64,000 nt of DNA from Acrocarpospora macrocephala (GCF_009687865.1 NZ_BLAE01000008.1:198362-262361), one strand, 5' to 3'; shown: positions 40,237-48,985, counted from the first letter of the stretch. Numbers and translations are program-made. The notes: generated by a model not told the origin, from the letters alone.

Positions 40237-41424
40237 ATGAGCCGCACCTATTTGCCGGGCCGGATGGCGGCCGTGGCCGCCCTGCTCGCCGTGGCAGCGG
40301 GATGCACGAGCCCGGACTCCGCACCGCAGCCCGATGCGCCGGTCAAGTTCGGGCTGATCTCCACCACGTCCGGGCCGCTCGCCGCGTACGGGCAGCAGTA
40401 TTTGCAGGGCTTCGAGGCCGGCCTGCAGTACGCCACGAAGGGCACGGGCAAGGTCGGTGACCGCATGATCGAGGTCACCCAAGTCGACGACGGCGGCGAC
40501 CCGGCCAAGGCGGTCGCCGCAGTCAAAGACCTGGCCGGTAAAGGTGTCAAAATCATTGGCGGATCGACGTCGTCGGCCACCGCACTGCAGGTCGCCACGG
40601 TGGCCGCACAGAACAAGATCCTCAACTTGTCCGGTCCTGCGGCTGCGGATGCGATCACTGGAGTGAACCGGTACACCTTCCGTACGGGCCGGCAGACGTT
40701 CCAGGACATTGCTTCAGCCCAGTCCTACCTTTCGGCAGCCGCCGGCAAGAACGTGGTGGTCTTCGCTCAGGACAACACGTTCGGCCAGGGCAACCTCGCC
40801 GCTGTCAAAGCGGTGATGGGCGCCTCCGGTGCCACGGTCGGCAGTGTTCTGGTGCCTGAAGCCACCACCGAATTCACCCCGTTCGCCATCAAAGCCAAAG
40901 AGACCAAGCCGGATCTGCTGTTCGTCGCGTGGGCCGGCACGACAGCCACCGCGATGTGGCAGTCACTGCAGCAGCAAGACGTGCTGTCCGCCACCACAGT
41001 GGTGACCGGGCTCGACGCACCGCAGACCTGGCCGGCGTTCGGGCCCGCTGGCGCAGAGATTTCCTTTGTGGCGCACTGGGTCGACGGCGCCGCCGACAAT
41101 CCCGCCGCCACGGCGCTCCAGGCCGCACAGGGCAACACTCCGGGCGGAGTGTTCGGGCCGGACGGGTTCAACCTCGCGCTCATGCTGGTGCGGGCCATCG
41201 AACAGGGCGGTGGCGACGACCCGGAGAAAATGATCGCCAGCCTGGAGGGGTGGTCGTTCGACAGCGTCGCCGGCAACTTGACGGTCCGAGCGGCCGACCA
41301 CGCGCTGCTTCAGCCCGCGTTCCAGGTCAAACTCACCGGCACGGCGCAGGCGTACACCGCGCGGATCCTCAAAACCCTGTCGGCGCAGGAATGCGCCCCG
41401 CCCGTCACCGCGATGAAAGGCTGA
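40237..41424 (+). CDS. ABC transporter substrate-binding lipoprotein (second importer)
   Basis: A 395-residue Peripla_BP_6-type lipoprotein. The signal peptide ends with lipobox AVAAGC (Cys23). The mature start VKFGLISTTSGPLAAYGQQY is the LivK-like hallmark, followed by GGSTSSATALQVATVAAQNK and VVFAQDNTFGQGNLAAV. It is only distantly like the first binding protein of this window, so its ligand probably differs. Operon order binding protein-LivG-LivF-LivH-LivM, with 3 bp before the next gene. Confidence 0.9.
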   Translation: MSRTYLPGRMAAVAALLAVAAGCTSPDSAPQPDAPVKFGLISTTSGPLAAYGQQYLQGFEAGLQYATKGTGKVGDRMIEVTQVDDGGDPAKAVAAVKDLAGKGVKIIGGSTSSATALQVATVAAQNKILNLSGPAAADAITGVNRYTFRTGRQTFQDIASAQSYLSAAAGKNVVVFAQDNTFGQGNLAAVKAVMGASGATVGSVLVPEATTEFTPFAIKAKETKPDLLFVAWAGTTATAMWQSLQQQDVLSATTVVTGLDAPQTWPAFGPAGAEISFVAHWVDGAADNPAATALQAAQGNTPGGVFGPDGFNLALMLVRAIEQGGGDDPEKMIASLEGWSFDSVAGNLTVRAADHALLQPAFQVKLTGTAQAYTARILKTLSAQECAPPVTAMKG

Positions 41425-41427
41425 CAC

Positions 41428-42174
41428 GTGACCGGCACCGCACCGCTTCTGAGCATGCGTCAGCTGTCCTGGTCGGTCGGCGGTATGTCCATTGTCGACG
41501 ACGTCAGTCTGGACGTGGCGGCGGGTGAGTTCGTCGGGGTGATCGGCCCCAACGGCGCCGGGAAGACGTCGCTGTTCAATCTGCTCACCGGCCTGTACAA
41601 ACCCGTAGCCGGAAGGATCATGCTGGCGGGGCGTGACATCACCGGTCTCGCGCCACACCGCCGGGCCCGGCTGGGGCTGGGCCGCTCCTTTCAAGCCTCG
41701 GCCATCTTCGCCTCGATGACCGTGCACGCCAACGTGCAGCTGGCGTTGCAGGCCGCGGCCGGCGGCCTGAGGTCCCTGCGCCGCACCAGCGACGACCGGA
41801 TCCTGCACGTGCTCAGCGACGTGGGGTTGTCGATGCTCGCGACCCGTCCAGCCGGTCTGCTGTCACACGGCGACAAGCGCAAACTGGAGATCGCGATGCT
41901 GCTGGCGGCGGCTCCCGCCGTGCTGCTGCTGGATGAACCGCTGGCCGGCGTCGCGACCGCCGACATCGACAGCCTCACCGAGGTCATCGCCGACCTGGCC
42001 GCCGGCGACAGCGGGCGCGCCGTTCTCATGGTCGAACACGACCTCGACGTCCTGCTTGGACTGTCCACGCGGGTCGCGGTCATGCACCAAGGGGCCCTGC
42101 TGGCCTACGGCAGCACCGCCGAGGTGATGGCCGATCCGGCCGTCCAGCGCGCGTATCTCGGGGCTGCCACATGA
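41428..42174 (+). CDS. livG: ABC transporter ATP-binding protein, LivG type (second importer)
   Basis: A 248-residue ATPase with Walker A GVIGPNGAGKTSLFNLLTG, signature LLSHGDKRKLEIAM (the LivG variant) and Walker B VLLLDEPLAGVATADID. The H-loop is in LMVEHDLDVLLGL. GTG start 3 bp after the binding-protein stop; it overlaps LivF by ATGA. Confidence 0.9.
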   Translation: MTGTAPLLSMRQLSWSVGGMSIVDDVSLDVAAGEFVGVIGPNGAGKTSLFNLLTGLYKPVAGRIMLAGRDITGLAPHRRARLGLGRSFQASAIFASMTVHANVQLALQAAAGGLRSLRRTSDDRILHVLSDVGLSMLATRPAGLLSHGDKRKLEIAMLLAAAPAVLLLDEPLAGVATADIDSLTEVIADLAAGDSGRAVLMVEHDLDVLLGLSTRVAVMHQGALLAYGSTAEVMADPAVQRAYLGAAT

Positions 42175-42875
42175 CCGGATCCTTGCTGCAGGTGCGTGGC
42201 CTGTCCGTGCGCGCTGGCAGCCTGCAGTTGCTCCATGGCATCAGTTTCGACGTCGCAGGCCATGGCACCACCGTCATCCTCGGCCGCGACGGTGCCGGGA
42301 AGACCACCACCTTGCGCGCGATTCTCGGCCAGCTCCGCAGCTCTGGAAGCGTCTGTTTCGCCGGCCAGGAGGTGGCGAACATGCCCACACATGCCTTGGT
42401 GCGCATGGGCATCGGCTATGTGCCTGAAGACCGGCGCGTGTTTCCCGACCTGACGGTGGCCGAGAATCTGCGCCTGGCCGAACGGGACCGGCCCGACTAC
42501 GACCGCGTCTACACCCTGTTCCCGGATCTGGCGCAACGTGGCAAACAGCGCGCCGGCACTCTGTCCGGTGGCCAGCAGCAGATGGTGTCGCTGGCTCGCG
42601 CGCTGCTCAACGACAACCGGCTGCTGGTCATCGACGAGCCGACCAAAGGACTTTCCCCCGCCGTGGTCACCACGGTCACTGCCGCGCTGGCGGCCGTGGC
42701 GCGAACCGTTCCGGTCCTGCTGGTGGAACAGAACCTGCAGGTGGTGTCCGAACTGGCCCACGGCGCGGTGGTTGTCAACGCTGGCCGTCTGGCCTGGACC
42801 GGGAACACGCGTGCGCTCCTGCACGATGCGCAACTGACCCGAACCCTGCTGGGCGTGGCGGCCCGCCGACCATGA
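42171..42875 (+). CDS. livF: ABC transporter ATP-binding protein, LivF type (second importer)
   Basis: A 234-residue ATPase. Walker A VILGRDGAGKTTTLRAILG carries Asp instead of the usual Asn after GR, signature TLSGGQQQMVSLA, Walker B LLVIDEPTKGLSP, and the EDRRVFPDLTVAENL segment typical of LivF. It is coupled to LivG and LivH by 4-bp overlaps. Confidence 0.9.
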   Translation: MTGSLLQVRGLSVRAGSLQLLHGISFDVAGHGTTVILGRDGAGKTTTLRAILGQLRSSGSVCFAGQEVANMPTHALVRMGIGYVPEDRRVFPDLTVAENLRLAERDRPDYDRVYTLFPDLAQRGKQRAGTLSGGQQQMVSLARALLNDNRLLVIDEPTKGLSPAVVTTVTAALAAVARTVPVLLVEQNLQVVSELAHGAVVVNAGRLAWTGNTRALLHDAQLTRTLLGVAARRP

Positions 42876-43759
42876 CTACCATCGTGCTGCTCGCCGTTAC
42901 CGGCCTGGGGCTGGCGGCCTTGTACTTTCTGGCCGCCAGCGGCCTGACCCTCGTCTTCGGACTGGCTGATGTCCTCAACCTCGCCCACGGCCTGCTGGTA
43001 TCCGTAGGCGCGTACACCGCCTGGGTGACGGCGACAAGCCTTGGTGGCAGCCACCCGTCCACCCGGGACATCGCTATAGCCGTCGTTGCCGGCACGGCTG
43101 CTGGGGCGCTGGCGGCCACCGTGGTCGAGGTGACCATGATCCGGCCGCTGTACCAGCGCACCTTCGAGCAGATCCTCATCACCGTAGGTCTGTCGCTGGC
43201 CGGTGTCGCGCTGCTGCAAATCGTGTGGGGCACCCAACCGCTGACCTTTCCCAAACCGGCCTGGACCGCCACCGTCAGCACCATAGCCGGGATGGCCGTT
43301 CCCAATCACAGCCTCATCCTCATCGCCGCCGCCGCCACTGTCCTGATCGGGCTGACGCTGTTTCTGCGGCACACCCGCATCGGCCTGATCGTGCGTGCCG
43401 GGGTGCAGGACCGGGAAATGGTGATCGCCCTCGGTGTCAATGTGCGGACCGCGTTCACGGTCGTGTTCGCCATCGGCGGTGCCGCCGCAGCGCTCGGCGG
43501 CGCACTCGGCGGCATCTACTTCGGTGCCATCGACCCGTCCCAAGGCGCGGCGCTGCTCATCTTCGCCATTGGCGTCGTCATCATCGGCGGCAAAGGATCC
43601 ATCACCGGGACCGCCGTCGCCGCAACCGTCGTGGGCCTGCTGCAGCAGTTCGTCAACTACTACGCCGCCGCCGGGGCAGGCGACTTGTGCGTCATCGCTT
43701 TGCTGGCTGCGGTGGTGCTGGTCCGTCCACAGGGTCTGGCCGGAGGGAAAACCGCGTGA
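42872..43759 (+). CDS. livH: Branched-chain-type ABC permease, LivH type
   Basis: A 295-residue membrane protein with about eight hydrophobic segments. The opening LYFLAASGLTLVFGLADVLN, LAHGLLVSVGAY and the GGKGSITGTAVAATVVG loop are LivH features. It forms the channel with the LivM protein encoded next, which it overlaps by GTGA. Confidence 0.9.
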   Translation: MTTIVLLAVTGLGLAALYFLAASGLTLVFGLADVLNLAHGLLVSVGAYTAWVTATSLGGSHPSTRDIAIAVVAGTAAGALAATVVEVTMIRPLYQRTFEQILITVGLSLAGVALLQIVWGTQPLTFPKPAWTATVSTIAGMAVPNHSLILIAAAATVLIGLTLFLRHTRIGLIVRAGVQDREMVIALGVNVRTAFTVVFAIGGAAAALGGALGGIYFGAIDPSQGAALLIFAIGVVIIGGKGSITGTAVAATVVGLLQQFVNYYAAAGAGDLCVIALLAAVVLVRPQGLAGGKTA

Positions 43760-44841
43760 AATCCCTGCTGCACCGCGCCTGGCCTGTTGCCGTAGCGGCC
43801 GTCCTGGCGATCCTCCCGTTCTCCGCGGTCGATATCCCGGTGCTTTTCGACGGGCCGTTCGCCCAGCCGGGAACGCTGCAACTGCTGGCCATGTGCTTGA
43901 TCTTCGCCGGGGTGGTGCAAAGCTACGACCTGCAATTCGGCCGTACCGGCTTGATGTCGTTCGGCCATGCCCTGTACTTCGCCGCGGGCGCCTACCCCAC
44001 CTGCGTGCTCGTGCGCGCCGGATGGCCACTGTGGCAAGCCGCGGCAGCCGCACTCTGTGCGGGAACACTGCTCGCCGTGGTGCTCGGGGCGATCGCCCTG
44101 CACACCGATGGCATCGGCTTCGCCATGGTCACCCTCGCCTTCGCCCAGGCCGGAACCCTCACCATCACCCTCAACCCCGCTGGTCTCACCGGCGGCGACG
44201 AAGGCCTCGTCCTCAACGGTCCCGGTCTTCCCGCCTGGCTGACCGGTGTCACCAACACCGCCAACCTGTACTGGCTCGCTTTGGCCTACGTGTGCGCCGC
44301 CGTGGCCGTCGTCTGGCTCCTCATGGCCTCACCAGCCGGGCGGATCATCACTGGCGTCCGCGACGACACCCGCCGCGTCTCCGTTCTCGGCCTGAACTCT
44401 TACGTGGTCAAGCTTTCCGTATTCACCCTGTCCGGTGTGCTGGCCGCAGCCGGCGGCATCGTCTACGTGCTGACCACCGGAGGGGTGTCACCGCACGTCG
44501 CCTCGACCGCATTCACCCTTACCCTGCTGGTCATGGTCGTGATCGGCGGGCCAGGGACCCGCTGGGGACCAGTGCTCGGCGCCGTCGTCTACACCTACCT
44601 CGACCAGCGCCTCACCGCCGTCTCCGGTGCGGTCTCGGTCTCGCCTGGCACCCCGGGATGGCTGGCCGGCCTCCTGTCACAACCCTTGCTGCTGCTGGGA
44701 ATCGTGTTCATCCTGCTGGTCTACTTCGCACCAGGAGGACTCTCCGCGCTGCGGCCACGGAAATCCTTCGGTAGAACGGATACCACTCCGCCCGGCGATT
44801 TCCAGAAAGCGCGGCGCCGCGTCGCGAAGCTTCGCCGGTGA
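43756..44841 (+). CDS. livM: Branched-chain-type ABC permease, LivM type
   Basis: A 361-residue membrane protein starting at GTG 43756. Family segments are QFGRTGLMSFGHALYFAAGA, TDGIGFAMVTLAFAQAG and the cytoplasmic loop RIITGVRDDTRRVSVLGLNS, with the late GGPGTRWGPVLGAVVYTYL. It ends with a basic tail (RRRVAKLRR). It is the last gene of the importer operon and is followed by a hairpin. Confidence 0.9.
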   Translation: MKSLLHRAWPVAVAAVLAILPFSAVDIPVLFDGPFAQPGTLQLLAMCLIFAGVVQSYDLQFGRTGLMSFGHALYFAAGAYPTCVLVRAGWPLWQAAAAALCAGTLLAVVLGAIALHTDGIGFAMVTLAFAQAGTLTITLNPAGLTGGDEGLVLNGPGLPAWLTGVTNTANLYWLALAYVCAAVAVVWLLMASPAGRIITGVRDDTRRVSVLGLNSYVVKLSVFTLSGVLAAAGGIVYVLTTGGVSPHVASTAFTLTLLVMVVIGGPGTRWGPVLGAVVYTYLDQRLTAVSGAVSVSPGTPGWLAGLLSQPLLLLGIVFILLVYFAPGGLSALRPRKSFGRTDTTPPGDFQKARRRVAKLRR

Positions 44842-44942
44842 TCTTCTCTTTACCGGCGGGTACGGCAGATACCCGCTCCTGGTCACACGGCAGGATGTGC
44901 CGTCGCCGGCGGCTTGCAGGCTGCTTTCCATCAGGCAGACAC

Positions 44943-44961
44943 CGCCCGGTCGAACCGGGCG
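44943..44961 (+). terminator. Hairpin after the importer operon
   Basis: CGCCCGGT-CGA-ACCGGGCG, a perfect 8-bp stem about 100 bp after livM, without a T run. Probable terminator for the plus-strand operon. Confidence 0.5.
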
Positions 44962-45069
44962 ATCACCTCATTCGCTGGTCCACGGCCGACTGGCTAGTCA
45001 GGCATGCGCAGGAGGCCGACGAGCGAGCCCTGGGGCCTGGGGCGCCTGCGGCTGCCCAGGCACGCGGAT

Positions 45070-45201
45070 TCAGATGGTCCGAAGCAACTGAACAGCGTCT
45101 TCGGTCCGCGGAACGACGTGGTAGGCAGTATGACCCAGGTTGGGTGAGGCCTGGCGGTTGATCCAGATGGTTCGGAGTCCTGCCCTGTTGCCGCCCCTGG
45201 A
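45070..45201 (-). pseudogene. C-terminal remnant of a HAD-superfamily hydrolase
   Basis: On the minus strand the frame reads RAGLRTIWINRQASPNLGHT, then AYHVVPRTEDAVQLLRTI and a stop at 45070-45072. This is the usual end of HAD-IA hydrolases (the 'ARRAGLRTIWINR' strand after motif IV, then 'HVV..L.E'). Nothing upstream continues it: within 60 bp the frame loses resemblance and meets a stop near 45240. About 45 of an expected 200-230 residues remain. Confidence 0.65.
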
Positions 45202-45246
45202 CGGATCCGGCACGCCGAACCCGTCCGGCAACGACGCGCGGGGCGG

Positions 45247-45672
45247 TTATGCGAGGCGGATTGAGCCCTTCTTGACGGTGATTCGCTTCTTGGGGAGGGA
45301 CTTGGTGGCGGGGCCTTGGACGACGTGGCCGTCGGTGATGGCGAACTTGCTGCCGTGGCAGGGGCAGTTGATGGTACGGCCGCTGACGCTGGCGACGGTG
45401 CAGCCCTGGTGGGTGCACTTGGCGGTGAAGCAGCGGAAGACGCCCTTGCTGGGCTGGGTTACCACGTATCTGGCACTCTTGACTTTGATGATCTTTCCGC
45501 CGCGGAGCGGGATGTTCTTGGTCTTGGCCAGGAAGGCGCCCTGCGCGGCTTCGGTTTCGGTGTCGGCGGTCGCGGGTCTGACGAGCGCGACGGCTGAAGT
45601 GAGCGCGGCGGTGAGACCGCCGGTAAGGCTGCGGAAGATGAACTTGCGGCGGGAAGTTCCCGGTTCCTCCAT
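45247..45672 (-). CDS. Rieske [2Fe-2S] protein with Tat signal
   Basis: A 141-residue exported Rieske protein. The twin-arginine signal is SRRKFIFRSLTGGL with an ATADTE cleavage zone. Cluster motifs CTHQGCTV and CPCHGSKF supply the two Cys and two His ligands. The length matches the small QcrA/TlpA-independent Rieske proteins common in actinomycetes, whose redox partners are unknown. AGAAGGG lies before the ATG; a longer in-frame opening to 46014 lies inside the histidine kinase gene. Confidence 0.88.
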   Translation of the reverse strand: MEEPGTSRRKFIFRSLTGGLTAALTSAVALVRPATADTETEAAQGAFLAKTKNIPLRGGKIIKVKSARYVVTQPSKGVFRCFTAKCTHQGCTVASVSGRTINCPCHGSKFAITDGHVVQGPATKSLPKKRITVKKGSIRLA

Positions 45673-45742
45673 GGAAGTGCCCTTCTGATCGCACGAACAC
45701 GGATGCCCCCGTACCGGTGAACGGACGCCGGGATGATGTGGT

Positions 45743-47572
45743 TCATAGTGGTTTGAGGCGAAGGCGCAGAGTGGTCTCCGGGGTGTCGGCGACGGTGAGG
45801 GTGCCGCCGTGGGCGTGGGCGATGTCGCGGGCGATCGCCAGGCCGAGCCCGGCGCCACCGGCGTCGCGATCGCGGGCCTCATCGAGGCGGGTGAATCGGT
45901 CAAAAATGGATTCGCGGTGTTCCGGGGGGATGCCGGGGCCGTCGTCGATGATGTCGAGGGTGGCGTCAGGGGTGAGACGCACGGTGATCGACGATTCGGC
46001 GTGACGGAGGGCATTGCTGAGGAGATTGGTGATCACACGGGTGAGGTGCGCGGGGGAGGCGTTAACGAGCACATCGGGCGCTATATCCAGAAATATCGGG
46101 ATCGGTGGGCGGATGATCTCTTCTGCGGCTGGTTGGCCCGCGGCTTCTGCGCGTCCTCGATCTCGGCGATACGGTCCACGGCGGAGGGCCTCTTCCATGG
46201 CTGATTGACCGGGTGCGGCCATCGGTTCGGTCGCGAGTGCCGACCTGCGGTGGAGGGTCTCTTCTGCGGTTGGCTGGCCGGGTGTGGCCGTCGGTTCGGT
46301 CGCGAGTGCCGACTTGAGGCGAAGGGTCTCTTCTGTGGCCAACTGGCCCAGGTCGACCTCTTGGGTGCGCAAGGGTTCGCCGGCGTCCAGGCGGGCCAGG
46401 AGCAATAGGTCGGCGGCCAGGGTCTGGAGCCGGGCCACATCGGTCAGGGATTCGCGGGCCAGCTCGGGTGCGGCGCGTTCGCCCAGTTCAAGGCGGGTAC
46501 GCAGGGTGGCTATCGGGCTTCGCAGCTCGTGCGCGGCATCGGCGACGAATCGTTTGTGGTGTCCGACCGCGGTTTCCAGACGGTCAAGCGTGGCGTTGAC
46601 CGTACAGGCTAGGGCGTTGATCTCGTCGCGGCCGCTCGGCACCGGAACTCGTTGGTGCAGGTCGCGTGCCGTTATGTCGGCGAGTTTGGCGGTAATTCCG
46701 GATACGGGAACCAGGGCTTTGCTCATGAAGAGCCAGGTCAGCACCGCTACCAGGATCAACAGGGCCGGAATTCCGAAGATCAGCAGTGTCCGAAGGGCGG
46801 TCAGGGCGCGTTCGGCGGGCTCCAGCGAGGCTCTCCCGTGGATCACCAGCATCCCGGACTTGGTCGCCACCGTCTCCGCGACAACGACGTAACCCTCTTC
46901 GGCCCACGCCTTGCCCGGCGTCCCCGCCGGCAGAACCTGCACGTCCGGATCGAGTACCGCACTGAGAGGTCCCTCCCCAGGCGTGGTGATTGTGGTGGAA
47001 GGTCCCGTCACGCCGGAGAGAGGCAACGCTGGAGCTGCGGCCACACCTATATGCCCCGCCGCACTGGTCACCCGCTTCGCAGCCAGGTCAGTCGCGCTCC
47101 TCTCCAAACTCCCCCGCAACACCCCATTCAGCACAGACGCCGCCCCCGCCAGCGCCACCGCAACCACCAAGGTCGCCACCACAGTCGCCCGAACCCGCAA
47201 CGACCACCCCCCAACCAGCCCTTTCGCCGACCACCCTCGGACCAGCTCTTTCGCTGACCGCCGTGGAATCAGCCCTTTCACCGGCCATCGTGGGACTGGC
47301 CACTTCACCGACCGCCGTGGCACTGGCCTCTTCGCCGGCCCGCTGACCAGCCCTTTCGCCGACCGCCGTGGGACTAACTTTCTCGCCGCCCATCGTGGGA
47401 CCAGCTCTTTCACCGGCCATCGTGGGACTGGCCAGTTCACCGACCGCCGTGGCACTGGCCTCTTCGCCGGCCCGCTGACCAGCTCTTTCGCCGACTGCTG
47501 TGGGACTAGCTTTCTCGCCGCCCATCGTGGGACCAGCTCTTTCGCTGACCGCCCCTTGATCAGCCTCTTCAT
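45743..47572 (-). CDS. Two-component sensor histidine kinase with repeat insertions
   Basis: A 609-residue kinase, longer than the usual 450-480. Residues 1-125 are a basic repeat region. Two membrane helices (about 128-150 and 262-282) flank an extracellular loop. HAMP follows, then the dimerisation helix with His348 in FVADAAHELRSPIATL. A second repeat zone (about residues 415-490, units like ATEETLRLKSALATEP) separates it from the ATPase domain: NLLSNALRHAES (N box), DDGPGIPPEHRESIFDRF and GAGLGLAIARDIAHAHGG. It is coupled to its response regulator (ATGA). Both insertions are in places that tolerate length change, so the kinase may be active. Confidence 0.87.
   Translation of the reverse strand: MKRLIKGRSAKELVPRWAARKLVPQQSAKELVSGPAKRPVPRRSVNWPVPRWPVKELVPRWAARKLVPRRSAKGLVSGPAKRPVPRRSVKWPVPRWPVKGLIPRRSAKELVRGWSAKGLVGGWSLRVRATVVATLVVAVALAGAASVLNGVLRGSLERSATDLAAKRVTSAAGHIGVAAAPALPLSGVTGPSTTITTPGEGPLSAVLDPDVQVLPAGTPGKAWAEEGYVVVAETVATKSGMLVIHGRASLEPAERALTALRTLLIFGIPALLILVAVLTWLFMSKALVPVSGITAKLADITARDLHQRVPVPSGRDEINALACTVNATLDRLETAVGHHKRFVADAAHELRSPIATLRTRLELGERAAPELARESLTDVARLQTLAADLLLLARLDAGEPLRTQEVDLGQLATEETLRLKSALATEPTATPGQPTAEETLHRRSALATEPMAAPGQSAMEEALRRGPYRRDRGRAEAAGQPAAEEIIRPPIPIFLDIAPDVLVNASPAHLTRVITNLLSNALRHAESSITVRLTPDATLDIIDDGPGIPPEHRESIFDRFTRLDEARDRDAGGAGLGLAIARDIAHAHGGTLTVADTPETTLRLRLKPL
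46110..46330 (-). repeat. In-frame ~51-bp repeats between kinase domains
   Basis: Three related units, (L)ATEETLRLKSALATEPTATP, TAEETLHRRSALATEPMAAP and SAMEEALRRG..., followed by a fourth AAEEIIRPP. They lie between the dimerisation helices and the ATPase domain. Confidence 0.75.
47230..47560 (-). repeat. 129-bp tandem repeat in the kinase N-terminus
   Basis: Residues 17-60 and 61-103 are two copies of a 43-residue unit (WAARKLVP, SAKxLVSGPAKRPVPRRSV, WPVPRWPVK). Partial copies flank them. All copies stay in frame and encode a strongly basic, Pro-rich stretch before the first membrane helix. Confidence 0.85.
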
Positions 47573-48243
47573 CGGCCTGCCTCCAGCCGGTATCCGGCGC
47601 CTCTGACCGTCGTCAGGGTGGTACGTCCGAAGGGTGCGTCGATTTTGCGGCGAAGTGCGCTGACATACACCTCGATGATGCTGGGGTCACCGTCATAGGC
47701 GAAATCCCAGGCTTGAGCGAGGAGTTCCGCTTTCGAGACGACTTCCCCTGGTCGGCGCGCGAGTGCGTGCAGCACGGCGAACTCCTTCGGGGTGAGCGGA
47801 ATTGTGGTCTCCCCCCGGCGGCACGTGAGGCTCGCGGGATCCACAACCAGATCCCCGACCGTCAGAGCAGCCGGGCGTTCTCGGCCTCCCCGGCGGATCA
47901 GGGCACGAAGCCGCGCCAGGAGCACGACGTACGAAAAGGGCTTGGAGAGGAAGTCGTCAGCCCCGGTATCGAGGGCTTCGGCTTCGTCGTATTCGCCGTC
48001 CTTGGCGGTGAGCATCATGATGGGCGTCCAGTTCTCCGCATCGCGGAGTTGCCGGCACACGGCGTACCCATTGAGACGCGGCAACATCACATCCAGCACG
48101 ATCGCGTCATAGGCATTCTCACCGGCCAGCCAGAGACCTTCTACGCCATCGTTGGCGATATCAACGGCGAAGCCCTCCTCGGCCAGCCCGGTCTTCATCA
48201 GGTCGGCCAGCCGCCGCTCATCTTCCACCAACAGCACGCGCAT
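47569..48243 (-). CDS. OmpR-family response regulator
   Basis: A 224-residue regulator. The receiver domain starts MRVLLVEDERRLADLMKTG, the phospho-acceptor Asp is in YDAIVLDVMLPRLNG, and Lys is in DFLSKPFSY. The winged-helix DNA-binding half contains LTPKEFAVLHALARRPGEVV and SIIEVYVSALRRKID. ATG 48243 is taken by family convention; a GTG at 48267 is an alternative. It is divergent from the secreted-protein gene at 48360, and the shared region holds TTCAGG repeats likely to be its binding sites. Confidence 0.92.
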   Translation of the reverse strand: MRVLLVEDERRLADLMKTGLAEEGFAVDIANDGVEGLWLAGENAYDAIVLDVMLPRLNGYAVCRQLRDAENWTPIMMLTAKDGEYDEAEALDTGADDFLSKPFSYVVLLARLRALIRRGGRERPAALTVGDLVVDPASLTCRRGETTIPLTPKEFAVLHALARRPGEVVSKAELLAQAWDFAYDGDPSIIEVYVSALRRKIDAPFGRTTLTTVRGAGYRLEAGR

Positions 48244-48277
48244 GCGCTTCAGCGTGCCCGAACCCACCTAAAGTCAG

Positions 48278-48316
48278 CCTGAAGATCACTTCAGGCGCCT
48301 TAAGCTCCATTTCAGG
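48278..48316. promoter_or_regulatory. CCTGAAG/CTTCAGG sites in the divergent promoter
   Basis: CCTGAAG (48278-48284) and CTTCAGG (48289-48295) form an inverted repeat; TTTCAGG (48310-48316) follows 21 bp further. Two-turn spacing fits an OmpR-type dimer. Likely bound by the adjacent response regulator. Confidence 0.55.
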
Positions 48317-48359
48317 TACGACCCGCGAATGTGGACCCACCCAATCAGAAGGAGTCCGC

Positions 48360-48833
48360 ATGCGCCCGAAACGCGTGCTCATCGTGAGCGCCCTGGCGAT
48401 CGCCCTCGCCACCACCCTCACCGGCGCCGCCAACGCCGACGAACCCACCCCCGACTCGACCTCCACCGCCGTCTGCGGCGCAGCCAAGGGCGAAGGCAAG
48501 ATCGTAGTCATGCAGCTCAAGGACGGAAGGGTCTTCGTCAACGGCGAAGAGGTCGACGCCGTCCCCGCCATCCCGGCGATCCCCGCCCAGCCCGGCGATG
48601 CCGCACCAGGTGCCCTTCCCGACTCGGTGGCCTTGACCGTCCCCTCCGGCGCCCCAAACGCACCGGACGGATCCCCCCAATTCACCGTGACCACCGAGGC
48701 TGGCGCCGTACACATAAGCGGCAAGGCCGCCCCAACAAACGAAGACGGCACGACCGAACTCCCCCCGCCACCCCCCGACGCGATAACCCACGCCTCGATC
48801 TGCGCGAAACCGGCCGAAGCCCCCACAAAGTAG
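48360..48833 (+). CDS. Small secreted protein of unknown function
   Basis: A 157-residue protein with signal peptide (VLIVSALAIALATTLTGAAN, cleavage after NADE-like end). The mature part is acidic and Pro/Ala-rich (VPAIPAIPAQPGDAAPGALP) with two Cys (in AVCGAAKGEG and SICAKPAE) near its ends that may pair. A KIVVMQLKDGRVFVNGEEVD segment suggests a small beta unit. No family recognised. Divergence from the response regulator suggests it is a target of the two-component system. AAGGAG lies before the ATG. Confidence 0.75.
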   Translation: MRPKRVLIVSALAIALATTLTGAANADEPTPDSTSTAVCGAAKGEGKIVVMQLKDGRVFVNGEEVDAVPAIPAIPAQPGDAAPGALPDSVALTVPSGAPNAPDGSPQFTVTTEAGAVHISGKAAPTNEDGTTELPPPPPDAITHASICAKPAEAPTK

Positions 48834-48850
48834 CCAGCCCGCCAGGTTCC

Positions 48851-48904
48851 TCGCCGTTATCCGGCGCCGTTTACGCCTGAGCCGCTTCCCACCGCACCGG
48901 CGCC
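48851..48904 (-). repeat. Dispersed palindromic repeat, copy 3
   Basis: On the minus strand GGCGCCGGTGCGGTGGGAAG... ACGGCGCCGGATAACGGCGA, matching copies 1-2 at both arms and diverged in the loop. It begins 18 bp after the secreted-protein stop. Confidence 0.7.
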
Positions 48905-48985
48905 AAAAGGGGCTTGGCCATGGCGACCGCCCGCCCGGCAAGCGCCTGTGCAACATCAAGGTATGGCTGACCTGGCCGTGCCTGC

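Noticed and set aside
43434..44774. Long plus-strand open frame of 446 codons
   Set aside because: It is a high-GC shadow of livH/livM; Arg/Pro-rich without family features, while the overlapping frames encode clear permeases.
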